From the NCBI GenBank assembly GCA_030063045.1, contig JAQSEB010000014.1, forward strand, positions 248,001-312,000: a DNA stretch of 64,000 bases. Direction: 5' to 3'. Positions 49,801 to 60,785 of the stretch are shown here, in pieces. This stretch comes from Pratylenchus scribneri (lineage: Eukaryota > Nematoda > Chromadorea > Rhabditida > Pratylenchidae). The translations under genes and the position numbers were made by a program. Below the pieces are notes generated by a model. The model did not search any database. It saw nothing but the letters and a program-made list of their open reading frames with translations, and had not been told where the DNA came from. Every line of letters begins with the position of its first letter. The first letter of the stretch is position 1.

Positions 49801-50160
49801 CAATTTCCAATGTTTTGTGATTTCATTCAATTTATTTTCCGGCCTATTTTTGTCCTCCATTTGTGCTTTTTTCACCAAATTTTTGAATTTTTCATTTATT
49901 CTCTTTTGTGTTTTGATTGATTCCACATTTTTTGAGAATTTATTGGCGTATAAAACTGTTTTGGCCAATTTTTTAAAATTATATCCCTTCGAAATACTCT
50001 TTTCGGGTTTTGGCGATTCTGGCGGTGTTTCGGTTAAAATTTCCACTTCATATTTTCGGGCTGGAGGTGATTCCGGCACCTCGACAATTTCGTCAATAGT
50101 TAGGCACAATTTTGGCAAAATTGTATGGAAGAATAAAATTGAAAAGAAATTCATAATCAA
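46878..50160 (-). CDS. orphan secreted/membrane protein A, acidic with hydrophobic C-terminus
   Basis: Five exons (49699-50160, 49302-49647, 48892-49248, 48041-48414, 46878-47453) are all in phase and give 704 aa. The signal peptide is MIMNFFSILFFHTILPKLCL. The middle 480 residues are Lys/Glu-rich and probably helical or disordered (EVEILTETPPESPKPEKS, EKLSEELEKAIKNVEEGQK, MDGGGGINENKN). The last exon differs sharply: it is hydrophobic with several likely membrane segments (LGLAMFASILFNGTVGSILN, IFSQILAIILYCITTLLTQF). I recognise no domain, and the modular contrast between exons is unusual. A degenerate copy of its first exon and upstream DNA lies at 54150-54500. Function unknown. Secretion makes it an effector or cuticle candidate only by inference. 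Confidence 0.55.
48627..48708. repeat. short direct duplication in an intron
   Basis: TTTTCCTTTTTTGGCCGCTA plus the following ATTTCTGGTGACCAAT is repeated at once about 40 bp on, with one substitution (GGCCGCTA to GGCTGCTA). It lies in the intron between exons 3 and 4 of orphan gene A. Confidence 0.85.
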
Positions 50161-51441
50161 AACCCAAAATGAATGGAATATTGGCCTTGAAATTAATGCG
50201 AAAATTTTAATTTATTAATTTGATAAAAATTCAACGAATAAGTGAACCTGAATTTTTATGGTTGAAATGATAATTTAACTATATAATTATGAATTTAATC
50301 ATTGGGACCGACAAACTAATATGGACTTATAATAAATATTATTTCATTTTTTAATTTGTGGGCAGTTTGGTCTACGGTTCGAATTTTGGATCATCATTTT
50401 TGATGTTTTGATTTATAGTAAAATTCATCACCACTTGATGAAGGGGACAACGAGAATATTGGGCCATTTTGATGAGGGATGATGGCCACGGCTGGCCAAA
50501 TAGATTGAAGGTGAGGAGGAGGGGGGGAGGAGGGGGGGAGAGAGGCTTGAGAGCGCGCGGATAGTCAATATTGGAGAATGGAAAAAAATAATGGCCAATT
50601 TGAAGCCTTCATGTCCTCTGAATTCAATCATTGATCATCGATTTTGTCGGGTGGATTTTGATGAGATGAATGAAAAATTAGATAAATTCAGCAGATTGTT
50701 AGAGTAATTTTTGCAGAAAAGATGAAAATCATCAAAAAATAATTGTGGAAATCTCCAAAAAATATAATCAAATTCTTTTGAAATTTTATTGGTTACTAAT
50801 AGAGAGATTGGCCCCCACATCAAAATGTCAATCAAATTGTCAATAGTGAGAGAAAGACTCAAACCAATTAAAAGAAGAATAATTTATTTACTTTTTAAAC
50901 TCACAAAGCCAATTGTCAAATTCTGTATCATATAATGCCGACTTTTTTCAAAATTTTGCATGGTTAAGATTAAGATTAAGTAATTGTTCCAGTTTTGATG
51001 TTTATTTGATGTGAAATGATGATGTTGAGTATAAAAAATACCATATTTTCTAATAAGAGGAAAGGAAATTAATTCCCTCCATCCATCTTCTCCCACTATT
51101 GACAATTTGATTGATGACAGTGACAGTTTCAATAAGTTTTCTTGAATATATTGATCATAAGTTGATGGGCGGTGACAATTAAATAAAACTTTTATTAATA
51201 CGATTGTAAGAAAATAAACAAAAACTGAAATTGTTTATTTATACAAATCAGTCAGATGTTGGCTATATTTATTCATCTATAAAAAACATTCAACAAAGAG
51301 GTTGTTTGACCAGTAAAAATAAATTTTTTATAGGAATTTAATCGAAATATATTTATTTTGAATCTATTAGAATTTAGAATTTCCCTTGAGGCCATTTTAT
51401 TTTTAAAAATTTGAGGGTTTGTCTTTTGTGAGGAAATAATT
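50161..51441. other. intergenic, upstream of orphan A
   Basis: No convincing gene. Positions 50505-50545 are G-rich (GGGGGGGAGGAGGGGGGGAG). Positions 50555-50775 are duplicated, with divergence, at 54255-54500. Confidence 0.5.
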
Positions 51442-53001
51442 TCATTGTCCAATTGGTTCCACAATTGTTGGCTGAATTTGAATATTGCCATTTTTGTTTT
51501 TGCGCCAAAACATGGCCGCATTGCGATAGGGTGTATTTGTTAAAATGCTGACCAACGGGTTCAAACATGGCAAAAGAAAATAAAGCTCTTGAAAAATTGT
51601 ATCCACATAATTTGTTGTTTTCAATGAATTCACTTCCAATAAAAGCACTACAATTGTGTAAATGTCAAATGAAATGAGAATGGACGGCAAAAAGGCCTTT
51701 AAAAATAAATAAAAATAAATACATTTATTATAGAATAAAAAATTTTATTAAAAATAAAAAATAAAAAAATCATTTTATTACAAATTATTAAAATATTATT
51801 AGTCCTAATCAAGAACTAAAGTTTGTTTGGGATGAGAGCTGGGCCTAGGCTCTAATATCGGGCTTTCGCCGGAGGCCTAAGCCATCAGTGGCCCAAGGAA
51901 TGGGATAGGGAATAGAAAAGAACTACTTTTATATTTATTTATCTATTTTACGGTAAAATATGATGACAGTACTTCGCAAAAGTGAGCATTTTAGTGGAAA
52001 AAGAGCTGATTTATAAATATGGATTGGGGCAATATTTGATTGATAGGGTGACAAGTTGATTAGGAAAAGAAGTGGGGGTACAGTAGGATGAATGGAAAGG
52101 CCCTTAAGTATTATCAGCATTGGCAAATATCAATATTTTTGTGGCAAAAAATTTTTATCAAAAATATACCAAAATAATGAGTGTAGTCGTAAGTTGTCTA
52201 TTCAGTCGTTTCGTATTTGGACCAAGTCGAGCATGGGAATTTATGTAAATCACCATTTTTATGGCACAAAAAATCACTATTGCATAGGTGACAATGTATA
52301 TTGGAATATATAGGCTAACCCAAAGGAGTAATAAAAAGCTGTTAAGTTCCTTTAAAAAATAAATTAAAAAATAAATAATTTATTTATAAAATGAACATAC
52401 ATCAGCACCAGCTTGGGATATAAAGTAAAATTCGCTTTGGCCAATTTCAAAATAATTATTAAGAAGCATTTGAACATTCATTGCCCTTTTAAATGTTGAA
52501 TACATTGGAATAAAATTTAAAGTGGCAAGTAAACAGGAAATCACAAAAGGGATGGACATTAGCATCAAATAACGGCATAGACCAAAACGAATATTGCTAT
52601 AATTATTTAATTTAAGAAGATAAAAAAATAATAAAATAATTTTAATAAAATTAATTAATTAAAAGAAATTAAGATATTTATTTTTACTGAATTAAGAGGA
52701 AATAACGAAAGAGGAATTGCACACTGATGCCAATCAAATCAAACATAATGAAGCCAGCAATAATGGAGAGATGAACAAGAATGGCCAAATCACCAAATGT
52801 GTTGTGGAATATTTGCATTAATAGGCCATCATAAACATAGAGAGTGCCATCGTGTGTTTCCATAAATATTATCTTAAAAAATATTTTTGATAAAAAAATT
52901 TAAATAAAAATACATAAAAAATAAATATAAATAGGTATGTAAATATAAATAAATTATAAATATAATATATGAATATATAAAAATATATTTATATGAATAT
53001 A

Positions 53002-53033
<32 letters not shown>

Positions 53034-53712
53034 TGATATTATGAATATATAAAAATATATTTATGAATATATAAATATATATATATGAATATGAATATAT
53101 AAAATCATATATATATATATGAATATATAAAAATATATTTATATGAATATTATATAAAAATATATATATATTATGAATATATAAAAATATATATATATTA
53201 TAAATATATAAAAATATATATATTATGAATATTATATAAAAATATATATATTATGAATTTATAAAAATATATTTATATGAATATTATATAAAAATATATA
53301 TATATTATGAATATATAAAAATATATAATATTATGATATGAATACATAAAAATATATTTATATTTATATGAATATTATATTATATATATTATGAATATAT
53401 AAAAATATATATATTATGAATATATAAAAATATATATGAATTTATAGAAATATATATGAATAATAAAAAATATATAAATATATATATGAATATATTAAAA
53501 ACGATTTAATTTCTTACCGGTATTCCAATGATACAAATCAAGAGAAATATTATGTCAAGTAAACAAGTTTGGAGTAGAATTTTCGAATGAGTTTGCATTT
53601 CCTTGGGTGTTCGGTAGAGCACCAGCCAAAGTAGCCAAAAATTAGCCAACAATCCGAGTGGGGGAGAAATTCGCGAATTCCACCAAAGGGTGACAATTGG
53701 GGCAGAAGCCAT
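51442..53712 (-). CDS. nematode serpentine chemoreceptor (Str-superfamily, Srd/Srh-like)
   Basis: Seven-helix chemosensory GPCR expected in amphid or phasmid sensory neurons. Five exons (53518-53712, 52688-52872, 52401-52596, 52170-52349, 51442-51696) give 336 aa, the usual length. Family landmarks: LYRTPKEMQTHSKILLQTCL after helix 1, GDLAILVHLSIIAGFIMFDL, YLMLMSIPFVISCLLATLNF, FLLLLWVSLYIPIYIVTYAI followed by RLNRQLTTTLIIL, and LNPLVSILTNTPYRNAAMFW after helix 7. An in-frame ATG at 53766 would add 18 residues, but MASAPIV is the more usual type of start. The first intron contains a long AT microsatellite and the fourth a dispersed repeat. All frames are open. Family is clear, subfamily less so. 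Confidence 0.82.
51798..52128 (+). repeat. dispersed ~320-bp repeat, copy 4 (intronic)
   Basis: Inside the fourth intron of the chemoreceptor. It begins TTAGTCCTAATCAAGAAC, contains GATGAGAGCTGGGCCTAGG and CAATATTTGATTGATAGGG, and ends GTACAGTAGGATGAATGG...GGCCCTTAAGT. It is on the + strand, antisense to the host gene. Confidence 0.85.
52900..53505. repeat. AT microsatellite/minisatellite in receptor intron
   Basis: About 600 bp built of TATATA runs and a loose unit around ATATTATGAATATATAAAAATATA. It fills the first intron of the chemoreceptor gene. Confidence 0.9.
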
Positions 53713-54149
53713 TAATTTTTCCAATAAATGAAATAAAAAAATGACAATTTGTGAATCGTAGAGCACGGAAATAGAATACTAAATATTGGAATCTGATTAA
53801 ATTATATGGATATTGCCATAATTAAAATAAATTGCATCTGCTTAATACCTCCTCTTTTACTAACAATATTTATCGAAGATGGATGCCAATTGCCAATTTT
53901 GTCACGAAATATATTCCGTGCTCTTTGCCCTCAAATATCAAATGCCACTTAAGTTGTTCCAAAATAGAAATAGAATAACATAACATATAGTTATTTACGT
54001 ATTAATTTCAAAGAGTTTATTCAAATGCGCAATAAAAATTATCTTCTTCACCTTTTTTTAGATATAGTTTCCTTAATTTTCACCTGCCTTTATTTAAATA
54101 CATTTTATAATGTTGGTTTATGTATTTTGTTGTTTGAGCCATTTTAGCA

Positions 54150-54500
54150 TTTCAAGCGGTGTTTCGGTTAAAATTCCCAGAATTCTTTCATTTTATTGGG
54201 ATGGGAGCGATTCCGGCAACTTCGATAATTTCGTCCTTATTTAGGAAGCTTCATAGAGTACGAATAGTCAATATTAATGAATGGAAATAATAATAGTCTA
54301 TTTGAAGCTTTTTTTTCCCTCTCACTAAATCAATTAATTTAATTTTGTCATTTTGCTTTTTGATGAGATAAATGAAAAATTGGATAATAGAAGCAGCAGA
54401 CAGATTGTTTAATTTTATTAATATTGGTGTTTTTTGCAGGAAAATCATAAAAATATTTGCCAACATTTATTGTGGATATCCCCAAAAAAATATCATTTGC
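54150..54500 (-). pseudogene. degenerate copy of orphan gene A exon 1 and its upstream DNA
   Basis: Positions 54155-54243 match the first coding exon of gene A (50020-50105): GCGGTGTTTCGGTTAAAATT, then GATTCCGGCA.CT.CGA.AATTTCGTC and TTAGG. Positions 54245-54500 match its upstream flank (50555-50775): ATAGTCAATATT, GATGAGAT.AATGAAAAATT and GTGGA.ATC.CCAAAAAA. The intervening 400 bp are missing. No open frame remains. Confidence 0.7.
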
Positions 54501-54505
54501 AATTT

Positions 54506-55675
54506 TCAATATGATTTCTTGAACTGATTGATCACATGTTGATAGGCTGTGACTGGTTCATATTTATCTGATCCATCCAATGGTTTGACCAAAACATCAT
54601 CGTCCGGATGGAAGAAAAATGCAATTGAACGGCGTTCCGAACTGTAAAGGCGAACATCATTCGGGATGAGGACACGGTGGCGCTGAAATACAATAAAAAT
54701 TGAATCAAAATGTATTTTTGCTCCCCAACCACGGCCATAATCCGATCGGAAGTCCAACGCTGCAACAAATCGCCGGTGTTGATCAAAACTGCATTTGGGA
54801 TGGGATGGGCCTGGATGAAGGTTCCATCACGGCGGGAAACCTTTTTTTGGCAATAATAAATTAAATTAATTTCATGATAAAAATGAACTTCCAATCCGCC
54901 AATTTCATCCTAGAAAAGGAGAGTAATACTGCCATAATCAGAATGTTCCCCACAACGAACAGTGCCCGGTTCTATTTATTTAAATATTCAAATTCGATAT
55001 TTATTCTAATCAAATTTACTTATTTCTTTTGGCAATGGCGGATAATTAAGAAATCGAATTGTTGTCCATGATTTGCCGACTGTGTGATTTTCTTCAAAAA
55101 ATGTTTCCTTCAAAATAGAAAATACTTATAAATTGTCAAAAATAGGCAAAACTCACGGATAAACCCAAATTGGTGGCCAAAACGCGTAATATTTCCATTC
55201 CAATTTGCCAACAATGCTCATAAAATTGATGAATTGTTTCACAAAATTTTGGCACATTTTCATCAATTTTTGGCTTAAATTTGCCAAATTGAATATTTCC
55301 CAATATAATTTTATAATACATTTAAATATTCACTGAATGAATAATTGAATGATTCGCGCAATTCGGCCACACTTTTTGGGTTCAAAAATTCCACATTTGG
55401 GGCCACATATCCGGTGTTTCCCTCCTTCTCATAGTCCTTTGGCCGACTGAATTTGGCCTTTGTCGAATCCGGCAAAGACCAAAAATTATCCCCCATTTCG
55501 AACATTTTTGAAATCTTAAAAATAATATTTCCCCTAAATAAAATATGGTCACCTCTTGTTCTGTGAATCCACAATTCTTCAAATAGACAAACCCAACTGT
55601 TGAAATGGCATCGAATATTTTGTGCCCATTTGCCAAAATGCCACCTTCTTTACAATCCACAATTGGAATTTCCAT
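54506..55675 (-). CDS. isopenicillin-N-synthase-like 2OG-Fe(II) oxygenase, in-frame stop
   Basis: Member of the 2-oxoglutarate/Fe(II) dioxygenase superfamily. It starts MEIPIVDCKEGG, with FDAISTVGFVYLKNCGFTEQ in the N-terminal DIOX_N part. Exons include 55553-55675 and from 55514 (EMGDNFWSLPDSTKAKFSRP), and continue through GKSWTTIRFLNYPPLPKE. The iron-binding HxD is in GEHSDYGSITLLF, the distal His in RHRVLIP and the 2OG-binding Arg in RRSIAFFFHPD. LINTGDLLQRWTSDR is also typical. C. elegans and plants have similar proteins of unsettled substrate. One oddity is TAG at 54910-54912, in frame right after SITLLF, where a Gln is the family norm. Everything else, including the introns, is intact. 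It may be a recent pseudogene, a null allele or a base-call error. Confidence 0.85.
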
Positions 55676-56563
55676 TTAATGGAATCAAAAAAATATTGCA
55701 ATTATTAAATATGAAAGAATATATGAACTGATATTTTTTATTATTTTGGTGGATCGTTTTTTCGAAATGATAAATGGGAAGGAGAGGAAGAAACAAATTG
55801 GCCCTGGGGAAATGATAAATAAATGATTGATAATATTTATTATTTACATTGATATTAATATGGGAACGATAGTTTTTGATAAGCCCAAAATAATATTATG
55901 TTCTTTGAATTTTATTCATTTTATTCTAAAATTTCAACGACATTCAGAATTCTATTTACGAAAAAAACATATATTATAATGTGAAAATTATGTAAATAAT
56001 ATGGAATATATTATACTTATTATGCTAATACATTTATTTAACAATTTTTGGGCCATATCCATCATTTATTTCACCAATTTACATAATTTTTATTGTTGGC
56101 CAATATGTCTTTTTTTTAGGCCAAACGCCAAATTCATCCATCAAAAGGAAACAATAATAACAAATTAAATTCAAATTGGAAGTCCCAACAATAAATATTG
56201 TCCAAACCATAACAATGTGAAGGAAAAATTTTTGTTTTATTAATTGATTAAGTTTTTTAAATTTTATTTTATTTAAACCCATTTGAATTTTATTTAAGGT
56301 TTTTTTTATATTTTTTAATGGAATTATAGACCAAATCTATAATCATTCGTTCTTCGACTCAATTCATTCCCCAAATATTTTGTTAATATTTATTCATCAT
56401 ATCATTTCAAGTTGGTTTATTTACGTAAACATAAACAACCTACCCATTTCCTTTTACATCGATTCCATTTAATTACGCTTTATATTATTTTTTGGAGTTG
56501 TTTATGATTTTAAAATTACCCAATAAAATCCCATTTCCCGCAAAAAATATTATATTTCCAAAA
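55676..56563. other. intergenic, no gene seen
   Basis: AT-rich 5' flank of the oxygenase gene. A small - strand frame (56079-56282) with one hydrophobic stretch has no supporting features. Confidence 0.4.
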
Positions 56564-56752
56564 ATGCATTACAAAATTATATTTTTTCCCTTCATTTTTC
56601 TGCCATTGGCACTAACAATTTTTACCCTCTTCATTTCTCCACCATTCTTCGCTTTTGGCCAACCCAGACATCCATTGGACCCGAATGTGCCAATCCTTTG
56701 GCAACTTGAAGGCAAAGATCGACGCAGAAATGTTCCCATTTCTGATGATTGA
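56564..56752 (+). CDS. possible small secreted peptide
   Basis: A 62-codon frame starting MHYKIIFFPFIFLPLALTIF, which is a strong signal peptide. The mature part has about 31 residues (GQPRHPLDPNVPILWQLEG) and carries a basic KDRRRN site that could be a proteolytic processing point. ATG 56564 was preferred to upstream in-frame ATG 56504 because it opens the signal sequence. There is no intron and no recognised family. The coding status is unproven. Confidence 0.3.
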   Translation: MHYKIIFFPFIFLPLALTIFTLFISPPFFAFGQPRHPLDPNVPILWQLEGKDRRRNVPISDD

Positions 56753-57665
56753 CCAAATTAATTGAATAATTGGACAGCGAAAAATGACACAATTTGGATT
56801 GATGAAATCAAATTATATTATTTGACATTTTGATGAATTAATAAAAAATACAATTTTATTAATTTAAATTTTTAAGCCAAACACTTTCAATATATAAAAA
56901 ATTGTTGAATTCGATTTCGCCTCAGTAATTTGGGGTTAAAATTGGTCGGAATTCGGGAAGACCAAAGTCCAAGAAGGATTGGATTTGTTTGGAATCATCG
57001 TTAACATTTCGTATTAGGTTTCAGCTGCCTTTTTTATTTGTTTTTTGGTTCAAATGGGCTCACTCATTTCTTTTTCCTTTCAACATTTACATTATTTGCA
57101 AATTAATCTTTTCATTTACATTTTTATTTGATGAATTCCCCACAAAATGTTCTCTTTTTTATTTTTAGTCTCTTTAGAAGCCCCTGGATTTGTTCTCAAA
57201 ATCATCCTTTCATCAAACATTTGAATTTCAGCGAATTCACCAATTTTGCGTGACCAAATTTGCCTTAAAATTGAATAAAAACAATTAAAGATCCGAATCC
57301 TCCCAAGTTTGACTATTTTTCTAGTCTTGGGATTGATTCCGAACAAAAAAAATATAATTTTATTTCAAAATTTTTTATTTTTAAAAATTGCCAACTACGA
57401 ATTTTCAATGTATGATTGAACATTGAACTTCGTGCTTGACAAAATCAATAAAAAAAATACAAAAAATGAAAGTTAAGCCAAACCATAGCTAAATTTTGTT
57501 CTTGATGAGAATATTAAAAATTTCTCCCATGTTTCATTTTTCAGAATGCATCCATGGAAATGGAAAATTACCATTTTGAATGGCTGATGTGAAAATATTA
57601 TGTTTCATTTCCAAAATTGATTCATTCACGAAATATTCATAAAAATATTTTTATAGCACAATAAA
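56753..57665. other. intergenic, no gene seen
   Basis: AT-rich upstream flank of the first Sre-like receptor. Nothing recognised. Confidence 0.4.
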
Positions 57666-59931
57666 ATGAATGCAACCGAAGAATCAAATTTAATTCCATA
57701 TTCACCCTCAAATGAACTCATTTTAATTCTATTCTCTGTTAATTTTGTCCAACAATGTTTTCTTCAATTGCCTCTTTCCCTTTTGAATATTTGGCTCCAA
57801 TTCCATACCTCACTAATTCATCCAAATTTAAAATGCATTTTGTTGGCCCAAAGTGCATCATTTTGTTTGTTTGCCTATGGAAGGGCAGCAAATGTTTTAA
57901 TTGTTTACATTTATGGAGTCGACCATTGGCTTGATGGCCAATTGACTGTTCAGGTTGATTCCATTAGGGAGTAATATTCGATACTTATATATTATCCCGA
58001 TTCAGATTTTTGCCCTCTTTAAAATACCTCAAGTTACCACCAAAATTGGTCAACCCTAATCACATAAAAATAATGTTTTTTCATCGTTTTACAATCAAAT
58101 ATGGATACTTATCTACTTTGGATCTGCTTTTTCCTATAGGGGCAAAAGTGAGGGAAAAGTGAAGGGTCCCTCTTATAGGTGTTAGGGATAGGGTTTACGG
58201 TTTAGATTTACGTGAGATGATTTTGGTTCTACCTTATATCCCTAAATTAACCTATATGACCCTAACTTTAAACCTAATGATCCAAAAATGGAAACAAACC
58301 TTCATTTTTCCCTCATAGGAAAAAAGTGTACTCAAAGTTGATAAATACACAAATAAAATGAGAATCTCAAATTTTTTTTTTCAAATCTTGACTGGGATAA
58401 TACGTAAGTACCTAATATTCAATGTGAATTAGCCAATTCAGTTACCGGTAATGTTTGCAATCCAATTTATGAATGCAATTGGCCATATTTTACTATTGGA
58501 ACGCTTTTTGGCCACTTTGCTATCCCGAACCTATGAAAGGGTTAAAAGTGTGTATTTCACTGCAATTTGGTCCATTCTAATTTGCATTTATTGTGGATAT
58601 ACGGCTTGGGGCCAAATAATACAATTGAATGGGAAATTAAGCATCACATTGGATATTGTCATTTCCGCATATATTTTTGCCAGTTTTGCACTCATCGAAT
58701 TTATTGTATTAAATTAATAAAATATTATTCCTTAATATAAATTTATTATAGTTAATACTAATTATTGGTGGACATAATGCACGGAAATTCAGCAATCAAC
58801 TACGAATTCAGGGACGACATAATTTGAGTGAACGATTCCAAGTAGGGAATAAATAAATAATTAATTAATATTTTAAGAAAATATAATTTTATACATACTA
58901 AAATTTGTTTAAACTTTAAATACTATTGGAATAGTTATGAAAATTCCGTTAATAAGGACAATTCAGCGGCTTAAAAAATCAAATTAATTCATTCGAATAT
59001 TATTAGAGGTTTTTAATTTACGTAATTTACAGTGTATACCAGGGGGTGGGAACGGATATCCATCTCGGATATTCGATACGAATGGATATGGAAAAAATGA
59101 AAAATGGAAACGGATGGATACGGATATGAATTCCTGCAGATCTGTCGGATATGAATACGGATATTGAAAATCCATAACAATTCTCAGCCCCAGGCGTATA
59201 CCTTTATTTATATTTTAGACAAAGAAATGAAAATCAATTTGGGTTTAAATAACTATTCAACATTTTAAGTAAATCTCCCATCCATTTGAAATTCTTATTT
59301 AATGAATTAATTCTGCATAAGAATGCCGATTAGAAAGAAGCTATTCTCTCGTTTAAACCGAGATTTCCAAAATTATCTTGCCCAGCAGAGTCTAACAAAT
59401 TCCAGAATTATCCAATTTCCAATTTTATCTTATAAAATATTCCCAAAAACACATAAACATTGTATAAATAAATTATTCCAAATTTTCAAAAGATAAAAGA
59501 CAATATTCGGACTGCCCGCCAATTGGGGCCAACATTTTTCCTGCATTTCATCAATATTATGGTCAGCTGCGAATTCCCATTGGTCCTATATTATGGAATA
59601 ATCAGTGAGGAGGGCGCAATCAAATTATTCAGTTTGATCACCCAATTGGCAATTGCATTTGGAAATATTCTCATTGAATTCACAATCATAAGGCATTGAA
59701 ATGGCCAAATTATATTTAATTCATTTACACTTTTATTTCAGTCGGCATCCAATCCTTCGCCAAAATGCCATTCAACTTTTCACAAAATTTTTAATCAAAT
59801 TTTGTCCAAAATTTCGTCGCATTGAAATTGAGGAGGATTCCAAGAATTCAAATAAGAAAATTAAGGCCGAAAATGAAGCAAATGCATCGGAGAAATATTT
59901 TGAAATATTAAAGAAGGAATGGGAAAAATAA
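57666..59931 (+). CDS. serpentine chemoreceptor, Sra-superfamily (Sre/Srab-like), copy 1
   Basis: Seven-helix chemosensory receptor of 343 aa. Exons 57666-57953, 58442-58705, 58752-58841, 59493-59692 and 59742-59931. Landmarks: LLNIWLQFHTSLIHPNLKCI, HILLLERFLATLLSRTYERV (the ER-x-x-AT...YE motif typical of Sra/Srb/Sre receptors), NLSERFQ before helix 5, RTARQLGPTFFLHFINIMVS, and HPILRQNAIQLF after helix 7, followed by a charged tail. It is tandem with a close paralogue at 60786-62464, with the same five-exon structure and strand. The last intron (59693-59741) begins GC rather than GT. Introns 1 and 3 are enlarged compared with the usual ~50 nt. No disabling change is seen if the GC donor is used. 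Confidence 0.8.
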
Positions 59932-60785
59932 ATGAACAAACTATATTCGAATAAAAACACAAATTTCCCAGAAAATATTAAAATACAATTACAAATCTGC
60001 CAATGTAAATTTTATTAAAAATAATCAAATTTAGTTTCAGTTTCGCTTCATCTAACATTTGATTGTAAAATTTCACACGTTTAGAAGAGCAATAATTTAA
60101 TTTTTCGTACATTTTTCAATAATTTTATGAATTATGATTTTTACGAAATATAATTAAGACCATAAATTATTCTAATTTAATTGTTGGCTTGACACTAATT
60201 CACAAGAATTAAAAAACGGATTTTTATATTTTTTTTGTTCAAATTCTTATGCATACTTATTCTCACTTTGACGAAATTTATTAATGAAAATAGGGCTTAT
60301 TAGATTTTTTATTAAAAATATGTCTAGAATTTGATTTCACCTGTTCTACGGTATAGAATTAGGGTCAGTCAGGGATAGGTTATCATAACCGTATCCTTAA
60401 CCTTAATCCTAATCGCCCGTAAGTGGGGATCCTTCATTTTTTCAAAATCTGTTTACAACAGATAACCGAGGAGTATAATAATGATTCATATTCATTTATA
60501 AAAACGATGACATTTCCATATTGTGTATTTGTATTTTTTTTGGCATTTTTCATTCAAAAACACCAATTTATCTATTCTCACCATCGACCACCTGTTCATA
60601 TTGATGAGAATACAAACATTGAACAATTTTAGTGCCAATTTTGTATTATTTGCCATTTTAAAAATTTCTCATGCAAGAAAATACAAAAATTAAGCTGAAT
60701 TTATTCGCGAATCAAAAAAATGTATTCCAAAAATTAAATTTTTTTTTTGAATATTATTTAATTTGGTGAAATTTTATTTAGAAAA
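59932..60785. other. spacer between tandem receptors
   Basis: AT-rich. One short frame (60507-60632) encodes a hydrophobic start (MTFPYCVFVFFLAFFIQKH) and 22 more residues, too little to support a gene. No other feature is seen. Confidence 0.4.

Noticed and set aside
59030..59180. Possible coding or hAT-like fragment in an intron of receptor copy 1 (repeated GGATAT/CGGATA words)
   Set aside because: Just imperfect short repeats, with no terminal inverted repeats or frame to support an element.
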